From a virus, in IMG/VR virus record IMGVR_UViG_3300020442_000362, positions 1-64,000 of that record: a stretch of DNA of 64,000 nt; one strand, given 5' to 3'. The translations under genes were made by a program, and so were the position numbers. Below are positions 39,271 to 47,032 of this stretch, piece after piece. The stretch's first letter is position 1; each line of letters starts with the position of its first letter. A model generated the notes under the pieces. The model was not told where the DNA came from and searched no databases. It saw only the letters and a list, made by a program, of their open reading frames with translations.

Positions 39271-40753
39271 TTATGTTTACCTCTACAATCTTGTAGTTAA
39301 ATTTTTCTTCTGAGTAAATAGAAAGTCGTTCTGAAAAGTGTTTGAGTGTATGATTCTTCCAAGATTTCCAAGATAGGTCATCAGCTACATCATACAAATT
39401 ACAACTTTCTTTACCCTCCTTCAATCTTAAACCTCTACCAATAGATTGTAAGTTTCGTATCTTACTTTTACTTGGCGAAGCGAAAATAATGTTTTCGATA
39501 GATGGTATATTAATGCCAGTCGAGAATGTACCAAAAGAAGCAACTATGATATTGTTGTCAGTATCACCTGCTATTTCTCTGACCTTTTCCCTATCCTTTA
39601 CGACTGTATCTCCCGATACAAACCAGATGTCCTTTGAACCATCTACCTTTTTATTTAGGTCTTCGTATAATGGGATTCCATGTTTCTGTACGAACTGATA
39701 TAGTACCAGTGTATTCCCTTTTAAATCTGCAGCAAGGTTTACAATAAATTTATTTCTAGCATCGTTAGTGACTAAGAAGTCCATCTCGTCAGCATACTTG
39801 TTTGTTTTTCTACCTTGCCTTGTTAATTCATCGTACTTTAATAACAAGCAAGTAATATCTAGTTCGGCAACCTTCTTATCTTCCATTAATTTTTTAGTTG
39901 TCGTGACAGCAAAGACAGGTCCAAACACACCTTCTAATACCAGCTTATGTACTTTCTTTCCATCAATCGTACCAGTCGTGCCGATCCTGTAATTACAATT
40001 AATTAATTTATCCATACAAGTAGTCAGCGATCTTGCCTTAAACTGATGTGCTTCATCTCCGAAGCATACATCAAACTGAGCAAACCATTGTCTTGGTTGT
40101 TTATAAACTGACTGCCAAGTCGTAATCAATACTTGTTTATCTATATCTTTGGTAAATCCTGAGTATAATTTTTGCACATGGTCTGGTACATTCCATCCAT
40201 TTATGCTTGAATAGTCTTCGAAGTCTTTATAAAGCTGTTCAACGAGAGAGGTCGTTGGTACTATTATGATTGCTTTTTTGCCCTGATTTAGCAGGTATCT
40301 AAGGGTTGAATAGATGATTAGCGATTTACCAGACGCAGTAGGAGAGACTAGGAGCGTTCTTTCATCATTTAGAGCTTTATGTATAGCTTCAACCTGATAT
40401 TCCCTGACAGCGAGTTCTCGTCCTTTGGATGCTAATTGTAAGGAATCTACCCAGTTTTCTACCTCTTCAAAGGGTATTTTTCGGTCAACAACGATTAAAT
40501 CCTTACATTCTATCTCATACCCTCGCTCAACAGCGAATTTTTCAACATATCGGTATAATCCAAGGTAAAGTGTATGACGAACTCTGTCATATTGCCTAAT
40601 TTTGCCATCCCATAAGCGACTTCGGTACTGTGGTGTGAATTGTGCACCTGGAACAGCATATGTGAAGTAGTCAGAGAGCTCTGCTTCTACCGAAGGCTCC
40701 GAAAAACAGCGAATATGTATATTACTCGCCTTTTCTATCGTTATTTTAGGCAC
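39263..40753 (-). CDS. uvsW: UvsW helicase
   Basis: 496 residues with a GTG start at 40753 overlapping the uvsY end. An N-terminal small domain precedes a superfamily 2 core: LLVSPTASGKSLIIY (Walker A), VCFGDEAHQFKA (DEAH-type box), GTTGTIDG (motif III), and IGRGLRLKEG (motif VI). UvsW reverses forks, unwinds branched DNA and R-loops, and in T4 helps switch from origin-dependent to recombination-dependent replication. Confidence 0.93.
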   Translation of the reverse strand: MPKITIEKASNIHIRCFSEPSVEAELSDYFTYAVPGAQFTPQYRSRLWDGKIRQYDRVRHTLYLGLYRYVEKFAVERGYEIECKDLIVVDRKIPFEEVENWVDSLQLASKGRELAVREYQVEAIHKALNDERTLLVSPTASGKSLIIYSTLRYLLNQGKKAIIIVPTTSLVEQLYKDFEDYSSINGWNVPDHVQKLYSGFTKDIDKQVLITTWQSVYKQPRQWFAQFDVCFGDEAHQFKARSLTTCMDKLINCNYRIGTTGTIDGKKVHKLVLEGVFGPVFAVTTTKKLMEDKKVAELDITCLLLKYDELTRQGRKTNKYADEMDFLVTNDARNKFIVNLAADLKGNTLVLYQFVQKHGIPLYEDLNKKVDGSKDIWFVSGDTVVKDREKVREIAGDTDNNIIVASFGTFSTGINIPSIENIIFASPSKSKIRNLQSIGRGLRLKEGKESCNLYDVADDLSWKSWKNHTLKHFSERLSIYSEEKFNYKIVEVNING

Positions 40754-41183
40754 CTGATATAAACTTTTTCCATTCGATTGAGTTTTTTATGTCCCAACCT
40801 CTACTTGATATTGATTTCATGATGCTTTCCGACGCATATACCATGTCTTCTAGGTAAGATATGCGTACTGTCATCTTAATTAGGTCGTCATCCCCATGTA
40901 ATAGGTCATCTTGTACTGATTTTATGGGTTTTATGCCTTGATATTGCTCCCAACCATGTTCTTCTAACTCTTCACGACCTAATTCACCATTGTAGTAGCG
41001 AATTTTTAATCGTCTTAGCTGATGAAACTCTGCTCTTTGCTTAGTGAGTTTCATTTTGAACTCCATTAGGAATTTTAAATACTTTTGGTGTAGGTTTGGA
41101 ATGCGTACAGCTTCCTTATCTAGATGGTCATCATCAACCAAGCTGTCTTTCGCCCATTCATCCTGTAGTTCTTGTAAATTCAT
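40746..41183 (-). CDS. uvsY: UvsY recombination mediator
   Basis: 145 residues, near T4 UvsY length (137). MNLQELQDEWAKDSLVDDD at the start, LKIRYYNGELGREELEEHGW in the middle and SISSRGWDIKNSIEWKKFIS at the end correspond to UvsY conserved segments. UvsY loads UvsX on ssDNA covered by gp32. It starts the uvsY-uvsW run from its own promoter with an AAAGGAG site. Confidence 0.88.
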   Translation of the reverse strand: MNLQELQDEWAKDSLVDDDHLDKEAVRIPNLHQKYLKFLMEFKMKLTKQRAEFHQLRRLKIRYYNGELGREELEEHGWEQYQGIKPIKSVQDDLLHGDDDLIKMTVRISYLEDMVYASESIMKSISSRGWDIKNSIEWKKFISGA

Positions 41184-41208
41184 AGTAAAAATACTCCTTT
41201 AGACCTTA

Positions 41209-41237
41209 ATTCTAAAGGTTTTTTTCTTAAAAGTAAA
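41209..41237 (-). promoter_or_regulatory. Early/middle promoter of uvsY
   Basis: TTTACT (41232-41237), 17 nt, TAGAAT (41209-41214) on the minus strand. The -35 begins right after the tail-tube-like gene stop. Confidence 0.7.
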
Positions 41238-41238
41238 G

Positions 41239-41769
41239 TTATGAGATCTTGTAGTATGCGTATTTAAAGGTCGCACGAGTAGAAACCATCATCACATCCT
41301 GCATTTTAGCTTCAAATTGTATTGGTTCTAGGGAAATAGGGAAACAATCTATAAAATTAAAGGTTTTTACAGGTTGATTTTGCCCTGATAAGACTTGTAA
41401 TGTAGAGTCTGAGTAGTTTTGGGATATCTCAGATATCTTTGCTCTCTCATCTGCTGTTAAGTAGGAGAGATATTGTTCATATTTTTCTGGAAATCCTAAG
41501 CCAATCATCCAATCATGTATAGCTTTCCAGTTTACCATCTGTGCATCGACCTGAAACTCTACCACAAGTTCTTGATATGTGATTATTTCTCCAGGAATCG
41601 GATTGGCTACATAAGGTGTAGCTTGATTAAACTCACCAAGATTAATTCCAGGCAAGTTTACTGACTGTACAAAGAATGTAGTATCAGGTAATCTATCAAC
41701 TTGAAAGGTAAAGCCATTAGGATTTAATGGCGAAATATCAGTTGGGAATTTATTTGAGTAAGCTGTCAA
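41239..41769 (-). CDS. Tail-tube-like virion protein
   Basis: 176 residues. The TTG start at 41769 overlaps the preceding stop (TTGA) after AGAGGAT. PNGFTFQVDRLPDTTFFVQS, GFPEKYEQYLS and IDCFPISLEPIQFEA fit the tail-tube/baseplate-tube fold. The gp19 tube protein is encoded separately at 48835-49428 and shares the pattern (FVDAFPLSIGIVQLDYD), so this may be the tube initiator at the baseplate or another tube-like component. Assignment to a specific T4 gene is uncertain. Confidence 0.65.
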   Translation of the reverse strand: MTAYSNKFPTDISPLNPNGFTFQVDRLPDTTFFVQSVNLPGINLGEFNQATPYVANPIPGEIITYQELVVEFQVDAQMVNWKAIHDWMIGLGFPEKYEQYLSYLTADERAKISEISQNYSDSTLQVLSGQNQPVKTFNFIDCFPISLEPIQFEAKMQDVMMVSTRATFKYAYYKIS

Positions 41770-41906
41770 TTAATTATCCTCTTTTGTTTTCGTTTTAAGT
41801 GTAGCAAGTGTGTAGACCACATCTTTTTAAACTGCTTGTCTTGAGCACGCAAATATACTCGCTCAAGTTTAGCAATCCGTCTAGCTAGAAGTTCCTCTGG
41901 TGCCAT
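41766..41906 (-). CDS. Small basic helical peptide, 46 aa
   Basis: ATG at 41906; starts MAPEELLARRIAKLERVYL and ends KRKQKRIIN. Highly basic helix. Overlaps both neighbours, including the tail-tube-like gene by 4 nt. Could bind DNA or RNA by charge; no family known. Confidence 0.5.
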   Translation of the reverse strand: MAPEELLARRIAKLERVYLRAQDKQFKKMWSTHLLHLKRKQKRIIN

Positions 41907-42033
41907 TTTCCCTTTGTTTTATTTTTTCTTTAAGGTCTTTTTTGGTCTTCCACATTTCCTTCAACTTAGGATCGGAAGTCTTATCGATAATTTTATCGAT
42001 GTTCTCTATATCTTTTAACAAACTTTCTTTCAC
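41881..42033 (-). CDS. Small charged helical protein, 50 aa (GTG start)
   Basis: GTG at 42033 lies in a GTGA overlap with the membrane peptide stop. The protein KESLLKDIENIDKIIDKTSD... is a charged helix/coiled coil. The longer upstream frame would overlap the membrane peptide gene completely, so the GTG is preferred. Confidence 0.5.
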   Translation of the reverse strand: MKESLLKDIENIDKIIDKTSDPKLKEMWKTKKDLKEKIKQRENGTRGTSS

Positions 42034-42170
42034 AACACTATTCCCAGAGCAAGCAAACCTACAGCGACTCCTGCTAAAAATGCCATCAGGATTAGCTTGT
42101 AGTAATCTATTTCGAAAGTGACTTGAAACCAATCAATCGCCTTTTCGTATAATTCAATCAATCTGGACAT
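42030..42170 (-). CDS. Small membrane protein, 46 aa
   Basis: ATG at 42170 after GGAG. MSRLIELYEKAIDWFQVTFE is an amphipathic start, followed by LILMAFLAGVAVGLLALGIV, a clear membrane helix at the C-terminus. A CTAAATA box lies about 17 nt upstream. A holin or antiholin role would fit size and topology but there is no specific evidence. Confidence 0.55.
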   Translation of the reverse strand: MSRLIELYEKAIDWFQVTFEIDYYKLILMAFLAGVAVGLLALGIVL

Positions 42171-42187
42171 AATACATCTCCAGCTAC

Positions 42188-42194
42188 TATTTAG
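42188..42194 (-). promoter_or_regulatory. Putative late promoter box CTAAATA
   Basis: CTAAATA on the minus strand, between the 37-residue membrane peptide gene and the 46-residue membrane protein gene. Confidence 0.4.
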
Positions 42195-42206
42195 GTGTTT
42201 TAGAAA

Positions 42207-42320
42207 CTAGACACCGATATAATATTGATGAAACCAGATAACTGTTGCAGCGATTGTACAAGGAACGACTGCAACTAGTGTCGGTATGAACACCATGTAT
42301 AACATGGGATTCTCGACCAT
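42207..42320 (-). CDS. Membrane peptide, at least 37 aa
   Basis: ATG at 42320 encodes MVENPMLYMVFIPTLVAVVP followed by CTIAATVIWFHQYYIGV, one membrane helix. The frame is open further upstream to a TTG at about 42367 that overlaps the previous stop region, which would add a charged His/Asp-rich N-terminus. Which start is used is unclear. The rest of the gap to 42361 is that possible extension. Confidence 0.4.
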   Translation of the reverse strand: MVENPMLYMVFIPTLVAVVPCTIAATVIWFHQYYIGV

Positions 42321-42360
42321 AAAGTCGCAATCGTCCTCGTGTGTTTTGTGTGAGTTCTCT

Positions 42361-42501
42361 TTAGTATCCAAAATAACTCATTCGCATCGTCACGAATGTG
42401 GCAAGAGGGAATCCTAAAGGAAGAGCAATGTATGCTAGAAATTCGGCAAATGCTTTGGTTTTTCGCACCATGCTCTTCGTTAAGTTAATAACTGTGGACA
42501 T
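42361..42501 (-). CDS. Small membrane-associated protein, 46 aa
   Basis: ATG at 42501 (MSTVINLTKSMVRKTKAF) with an AGGA site. A basic N-terminal helix, then FLAYIALPLGFPLATFV as a membrane segment, and the end MRMSYFGY. Its leader contains a 10-bp AU hairpin and a CTAAATA box. Confidence 0.45.
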   Translation of the reverse strand: MSTVINLTKSMVRKTKAFAEFLAYIALPLGFPLATFVTMRMSYFGY

Positions 42502-42529
42502 GGTTTTTCCTATTAAGTGTTTACATTTA

Positions 42530-42555
42530 GTTATAAAAAGAATTTTTTTTATAAC
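42530..42555 (-). other. AU-rich hairpin in a 5' leader
   Basis: A 10-bp inverted repeat GTTATAAAAA / TTTTTATAAC between the CTAAATA box at 42565-42571 and the start codon at 42501. It could be a leader hairpin or a weak terminator of the peptide gene upstream. Confidence 0.4.
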
Positions 42556-42564
42556 CACCGAAAT

Positions 42565-42571
42565 TATTTAG
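42565..42571 (-). promoter_or_regulatory. Putative late promoter box CTAAATA
   Basis: CTAAATA on the minus strand, 64 nt before the ATG at 42501 and outside any coding region. Confidence 0.4.
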
Positions 42572-42629
42572 TAAAAAAAGATGGGCAAACCGATTATAAG
42601 AATATAACAGATTTACCCATCAATTTAGG

Positions 42630-42791
42630 TTAGTGTGCTATGCCACGATACTGTAAACCAGTAGCGACTTTTACACTTTCCTTTGATATGGCACCATGTT
42701 TAATACCTCTGTAAACACCACCTCTTTTGGATAATTTCTCATCCTTGGCAATGTTTCCATCGACTTTGATACCTCTGTAGAAAGTAGTCAT
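42630..42791 (-). CDS. YRGIK-repeat small protein (DUF4278-like), 53 aa
   Basis: ATG at 42791 after a perfect GGAGG. The protein starts MTTFYRGIKVDGN and contains three YRGI motifs (FYRGIK, VYRGIKHG, QYRGIAH), a pattern of short cyanobacterial and cyanophage proteins (DUF4278-like). It is basic and small. The long structured leader upstream (42848-42970) matches the glutamine riboswitch core, so this gene is probably controlled by glutamine level. In cyanobacteria comparable short peptides downstream of such RNAs include glutamine synthetase regulators; whether this one acts so is unknown. Confidence 0.7.
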   Translation of the reverse strand: MTTFYRGIKVDGNIAKDEKLSKRGGVYRGIKHGAISKESVKVATGLQYRGIAH

Positions 42792-42847
42792 CGTTTCCTC
42801 CAGATTGTAATAGGTTGATATCTGAACAGAATCTTTCCGTTCCCCTA

Positions 42848-42970
42848 TTGCGTTCCTTCGGTAGATTGTCGGTCTCGTTCCCTTTCGGTACTTGCTTGCC
42901 CCACTTGCGTGGGAGGTTTTCCTATTCTACTTACTTCCGTCCACTGCTACATTTAGAGTGAATGAACGAT
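42848..42970 (-). ncRNA. Candidate glutamine riboswitch (glnA / Downstream-peptide type)
   Basis: The leader transcript contains, in order, ATCGTTCATTCACTC, GGACGGAAGTAAGTAG, a GCAA-tetraloop hairpin CCCAC-GCAA-GTGGG, a CCGAAAGG hairpin, and CTACCGAAGGAACGC. CGTTC and GAACG close the outer stem, and the CGTTCA / GACGGAAGTA / CCGAAGGAACGC trio is the conserved core of glutamine aptamers as I remember them. It is GC-richer than its surroundings. It begins near the predicted transcription start of the promoter at 42977-43005 and ends before the YRGIK gene ribosome binding site. The family match is from memory. Confidence 0.75.
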
Positions 42971-42975
42971 ACTAC

Positions 42976-43005
42976 TATTTAGCCTGAAAAAAACTTAAAA
43001 GTAAA
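42976..43005 (-). promoter_or_regulatory. Promoter of the riboswitch gene, hybrid early/late
   Basis: TTTACT (43000-43005), 17 nt, then CTAAAT (42977-42982) in the -10 position on the minus strand. The same bases also form the CTAAATA late-type box (42976-42982). Transcription would begin at the first bases of the riboswitch. Confidence 0.55.
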
Positions 43006-43010
43006 GCATA

Positions 43011-43040
43011 AAAAAAAGGGGAGACCGAAGTCTCCCCTTT
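43011..43040 (-). terminator. Rho-independent terminator after gp23
   Basis: A 10-bp stem AAAGGGGAGA / TCTCCCCTTT closes on a C-UUCG-G type loop (minus strand GACTTCGGTC) and is followed by a run of T. It lies just after the major capsid stop at 43067. Confidence 0.92.
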
Positions 43041-43066
43041 CAGGATTGTACCTTAGAGTCCTAAGA

Positions 43067-44338
43067 TTACATTAAGTTAGTGACTTTAACTCTTCTGTAG
43101 TAGTAGTTCTCGTCAGCAACTAGATCGCCAGAACCATCCAATTGGATAAACGGATTAGCTGTAAAGCCATATCTTGTTTTGAAACCAATTTTTGGTTGGA
43201 AAGTGCTAGGATCTACTGCTCTTACCAATTGTAGAGGTACATATGGGCAGTAGAACAGACCAGCATCAAATGCTGAAGTTCCTTTATAACCAACAACGAA
43301 GTATTGGCTTGCTGCACCATTTGCAGAATAAGGATCTACATATACTTTGTAGCGACCATTAAGGACACCAGCGAAAGTAGTAGATGCTTCGTCTACATTT
43401 AGGTTAGTAGAAAGAGCAGGTGCGTAGTCAAGAACACCAGCCATAGCTAGAGCACTTGCAACATCTGAAGAACAGATGATGAAGTTAGCTTTTCCTCTAC
43501 GAGTTTGCTGAGCAACCGCATTAGCTTCTCTTTCGATTTGGAAAAGAAGTCCTTTGAATTTCTCAACTGACCAACGACCAGATGCGTCAACATCAAGATC
43601 GAAAGTTCCCGCAGTAGCTGTACCAGTTTGAGCACCTGGTTTTGCAGTTTTGTACACAGTTCTGATAACTTCTCTGTTAATCTCTGAAAGAATTTCAGTA
43701 GAGAGGATATTAGAAAGTTCGCCCTCTGCGTCAAGACCATGAACTGATTTCAAGTCTTGAGCAAGTTCGATAGTGTACTCAGCTTTCAGTGCTCTACTTT
43801 TCGCAGTCACTGAAGTTTTCTCGATAGAGAAAGCCATCTCTTGGAAGGTTCCTCCACCAGAACCACCAAGGTTCTCAGCGTCTGCTGTAGCCATTCCAGT
43901 ACCAGTTGTGTAAGTACCATCAACAGGATTAGATCCTGCGTGAGTACCAGTACCAGAAAAGTCTGAGTCAGCTTCGTTAAATAATGCTTCAGTACCACCT
44001 TGAGTGCTGTATCTTGCTTTCATAGCAAAGATAAGACCAGTTGGCTGAGTCATAGGTTGAACACCACAGATGTCATAAGCGATCATCTGAGGAGCAGATC
44101 TTCGTACCAATGAAATTAGTACTGGATCAAATTTGGCAACACCACCTGTGTCAGGAAGAGCAGCAGCATCATTGACATGTACAGCTTCAAACATCGCTTG
44201 CTTTTCTTCTTTGATAGCAGTTTCCTGGTTCTCAAGAAGTACAGCAGTGACTTCTTTTCTGTATGTGTCTTTAATTGGAGCTACACCTTCGTGTTCCAGA
44301 ATAGGTGACCATTTTTCCATTAATGATTTTCTATCCAT
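43067..44338 (-). CDS. 23: Major capsid protein gp23
   Basis: 423 residues, shorter than T4 gp23 (521). FDPVLISLVRRSAPQMIAYD, GVQPMTQPTGLIFAMKARY and the C-terminal FIQLDGSGDLVADENYYYRR segment are the standard gp23 landmarks. It forms the capsid lattice after chaperonin-assisted folding. The first 50-60 residues (MDRKSLMEKWSPILEHEG) correspond to the N-terminal piece removed by gp21 in T4. It follows scaffold gp22 and is closed by a strong terminator. Confidence 0.95.
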   Translation of the reverse strand: MDRKSLMEKWSPILEHEGVAPIKDTYRKEVTAVLLENQETAIKEEKQAMFEAVHVNDAAALPDTGGVAKFDPVLISLVRRSAPQMIAYDICGVQPMTQPTGLIFAMKARYSTQGGTEALFNEADSDFSGTGTHAGSNPVDGTYTTGTGMATADAENLGGSGGGTFQEMAFSIEKTSVTAKSRALKAEYTIELAQDLKSVHGLDAEGELSNILSTEILSEINREVIRTVYKTAKPGAQTGTATAGTFDLDVDASGRWSVEKFKGLLFQIEREANAVAQQTRRGKANFIICSSDVASALAMAGVLDYAPALSTNLNVDEASTTFAGVLNGRYKVYVDPYSANGAASQYFVVGYKGTSAFDAGLFYCPYVPLQLVRAVDPSTFQPKIGFKTRYGFTANPFIQLDGSGDLVADENYYYRRVKVTNLM

Positions 44339-44363
44339 TTTTTATCTCCTTAAAGTTGATAGA

Positions 44364-45545
44364 TTAATTATTTTTGTTGCTTCTGTCGAGCATGTCAGCA
44401 TAAGCAGAAATTTTAGGGTCTGTAATAGACTTCTTAGTTTCTTCTTCTAACTGTACTGGCTCATCAGTCACAACAGTTTCTACATTTGTTTTGCTTGGTT
44501 TAGAAGCAAAGTAAGATTCTCTGATAGTATTGACTTTCTTCTCAAAAGATTCTTTGTCTTCAAAACTGAGGTCTTCAGTTAATCCAGCAAATTTTTCTTT
44601 ATCAGTTTCAGCCATTCCATCGGATGCCTTAGAAAGCACTTCTGCTTTCTCCATTTCTTTGACACTCTTAGAAAGGTTTACATTAGCTTCAAGTTGCTCA
44701 TCGAGCTTACCTTGTAGTTCTTCAACCTTTTCTTGTGCGTCAGCAAGTAGGTCAAATCTTTCTTCAGGAACATCAACATAATGTTCTGCGAAAAGATTCT
44801 TCATACCATTGATGAAGCCATCTAAGATCTCCGACTTCATACCAGATTCGAGAGCGATTTCATTTTCACTTATCCACTGCTCAACTACATAGCTGAGGTA
44901 TCCATCAACTTTTTCAACTAGACTCTCTTTAGCTTCGTCAATGCTCTTAGCATTGGACTCTTCTAATTCTTTTTTGAATTTAGCGACTTCTGATTTTACT
45001 CTAGAAACAACTACAGTTTCAAAGATAGTAGTAGCTTTTTGTTTGAACTCTTCAGAAAGTTCTTCGCCATTCAACAATGCTTCAACATCTTCTGAAACAT
45101 CTACTGCGATTTCATCTTCTTCAGTTTCTTCTGCTACAACTTCTTCATCAGACTCGACTTCTTCTTTTTTAGGAATCATTTTATCTTTATCCTTTTTCTT
45201 GGAATTGTTCATGTATCCCTCTTTTTTCTCGTCTTCGTCGTCATCGTCGTCATCATCGTCGTCGTCGTCGCCATTCTCTTTTTTCTTTTTATCGATAGCT
45301 TTCTTCAAAGCAGGTGGTAATTCACCCTCTTCGATTTCTTCTACCTCTTCGGCAGCTTCTTCTGACTCTTCAGCTTCAGCAACTGCTTCTTCTTCAGCAG
45401 GTGCTTCTTCTACAGGTGCAGCTTCAGCTTCGCCTTCTTCGGCTGTCTTTTTCCAGCCTTCAGATTCCTCTAGAGTTTCGATTTGCTCTTCAGCTTTCTT
45501 ACTCTCATCAAGGAGTTCTGCGATTTTTTGTTCTATACTTGACAT
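44364..45545 (-). CDS. 22: Prohead core scaffold gp22
   Basis: 393 residues, dominated by Glu/Ala in the first 75, a run of 11 Asp encoded by GAC/GAT repeats (about 45230-45272), and long helices after residue 160. The order gp21-gp22-gp23 and the extreme acidity identify the main scaffold that gp21 degrades during head maturation. It is larger than T4 gp22 (269), the excess lying in the acidic segment. Confidence 0.85.
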   Translation of the reverse strand: MSSIEQKIAELLDESKKAEEQIETLEESEGWKKTAEEGEAEAAPVEEAPAEEEAVAEAEESEEAAEEVEEIEEGELPPALKKAIDKKKKENGDDDDDDDDDDDEDEKKEGYMNNSKKKDKDKMIPKKEEVESDEEVVAEETEEDEIAVDVSEDVEALLNGEELSEEFKQKATTIFETVVVSRVKSEVAKFKKELEESNAKSIDEAKESLVEKVDGYLSYVVEQWISENEIALESGMKSEILDGFINGMKNLFAEHYVDVPEERFDLLADAQEKVEELQGKLDEQLEANVNLSKSVKEMEKAEVLSKASDGMAETDKEKFAGLTEDLSFEDKESFEKKVNTIRESYFASKPSKTNVETVVTDEPVQLEEETKKSITDPKISAYADMLDRSNKNN

Positions 45546-45567
45546 GTTAGTCTCCTTATAAAATGGG

Positions 45568-46224
45568 TTATTTAATTGCTTTTAAAAATTTCGCAAAAGC
45601 GAAAAGTTTTGCTTCTTCGAGTTGAGATCTTGTTGCCTTAGTTATTGAACTTTTTACAGCATCAATATCTTGCTCGACAAACTTACCATCTACGAACATC
45701 CATTCCTTGCCTTCCATAACACCACGCACGAATGCATCAGGTGCCGACGGATCTGCAACTATATCTGCAGCAGTGGCAAGCATGAAGTCTTTTTGAACTT
45801 CGGAACTTCCGTCTTTGGTAGTTTTCAATGAACCCATCCCTCTAGAAGACACACCCAGACTTGCTCCCTCGTCAATCAACGATTTAACAATCTTACCATA
45901 AGGTGTATCCATTATCTTAGCTTTACCGACAAAGTTTTTGCCTTCGAGCTTCAAATCTTTTATCATGTGCGATACTCTATCTAAATTGATAGTAGGAGAG
46001 TCAGGGTGTCCCAGCTCACCATACGCACGATTCTTCTTGACATTTTCTTTTACATATCGCTTAACTTCTTTGTCAAGAACATCTACAGGGTAAATTCTTC
46101 CATTCCTGTTTTTAATATCAGCTTGGAGAAATACACCCTCTAGGTTGTAATTCTTTTGTCCTGTTTCTTTATCTTCTTCTATAAGATAGTTTACAGTTTC
46201 AGTATGTTCTTTAATTAGTTTCAT
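45568..46224 (-). CDS. 21: Prohead protease gp21
   Basis: 218 residues. AYGELGHPDS with His73 and GASLGVSSRG with a catalytic Ser at 126/127 match the herpesvirus-like prohead proteases (family of T4 gp21). It cuts scaffold, gp23 and internal proteins after Glu in short xxE motifs. In this genome its likely extra substrates include the peptides at the starts of, and inside, the proteins at 1165-6674. Confidence 0.92.
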   Translation of the reverse strand: MKLIKEHTETVNYLIEEDKETGQKNYNLEGVFLQADIKNRNGRIYPVDVLDKEVKRYVKENVKKNRAYGELGHPDSPTINLDRVSHMIKDLKLEGKNFVGKAKIMDTPYGKIVKSLIDEGASLGVSSRGMGSLKTTKDGSSEVQKDFMLATAADIVADPSAPDAFVRGVMEGKEWMFVDGKFVEQDIDAVKSSITKATRSQLEEAKLFAFAKFLKAIK

Positions 46225-46225
46225 A

Positions 46226-46633
46226 TTAGCTTCCTACAGCAGTCTGGTCATCGTAAGCACCAAACTCTGGTGTTTCTACTGGGTCATTAAAGCCACCCAT
46301 TTTAGAAAGATGAAGAAGTATCATACCTTTACCACTAAAAGTGACAACGATATCTTGGTCTCCTTCGTCCTGAATAGAAGTTTCAATCTTCGGAGCTCCA
46401 GGTGCGACTGTAGCCACGAGGACAGAGTTTCGTACGACAGTAATATCTTGTGCAGCTTGACAGCTGTATTCGATTTTCTGTATGGCAACTTTAAGAGCAG
46501 AAGAAGTAATCGTCTCGTTTGTTAGTTTTAAATCACTGTCAATATCGATGGTGACATTACCTGCCGATGTTGCAGTGACTCTGACGATAGCTTTACGATT
46601 ATCTTTTGCCAGAACTGTTTTAACAATTGCCAT
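46226..46633 (-). CDS. Virion or head assembly protein, 135 aa
   Basis: Beta-rich, starting MAIVKTVLAKDNRKAIVRVT, with a C-terminal GKGMILLHLSKMGGFNDP. It sits between gp68-like and gp21, a position with no T4 counterpart but occupied in marine T4-like phages. It could be a small decoration or stabilising protein of the head. No specific match. Confidence 0.55.
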   Translation of the reverse strand: MAIVKTVLAKDNRKAIVRVTATSAGNVTIDIDSDLKLTNETITSSALKVAIQKIEYSCQAAQDITVVRNSVLVATVAPGAPKIETSIQDEGDQDIVVTFSGKGMILLHLSKMGGFNDPVETPEFGAYDDQTAVGS

Positions 46634-47032
46634 TTAGTACACTCCTTTTAAAACTTCCATAAAGTTTTGTTTATTCTCAGACATGTGAGATACGATCTCA
46701 TCTTTGCCTTTCAGTAAACTATTTAGTAAAATTTGGTTTTTCTCACTTATTGCGATCTTTGTACCATCTTTTAATACATAGTCGAGCTTATTTCTAAACT
46801 CATTTATAGACCTTAACTTAATCTCTGTAAGTATAGGATCTATATTAAAATCCGTTGTGGATGCTTTATTAATGTATTCTTCGATTAGTTTATCTGTTAT
46901 TTCAACATCACTATGTCGTGAAATACACTCAGCTATCCTTTCCTCTGGTAGAGAAACTTCAATACTATCTAATAGTTGTTGTTCTCTATCCTCCGAAGAA
47001 GCAGTATAGATATCTTTAAACTTCTTCGCCAT
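46634..47032 (-). CDS. 68: Prohead core protein gp68-like
   Basis: 132 residues, mostly helical, starting MAKKFKDIYTASSEDREQQL. The T4 gp68 is 141 residues and lies between gp67 and gp21. Length, position and helical charge pattern agree, although I see no diagnostic motif. It overlaps the gp67-like gene by 17 nt. Confidence 0.6.
   Translation of the reverse strand: MAKKFKDIYTASSEDREQQLLDSIEVSLPEERIAECISRHSDVEITDKLIEEYINKASTTDFNIDPILTEIKLRSINEFRNKLDYVLKDGTKIAISEKNQILLNSLLKGKDEIVSHMSENKQNFMEVLKGVY

Noticed and set aside
45227-45272. GTC/ATC trinucleotide tract as a microsatellite or array
   Set aside because: It is the in-frame poly-Asp run of the gp22 scaffold gene and needs no further explanation.
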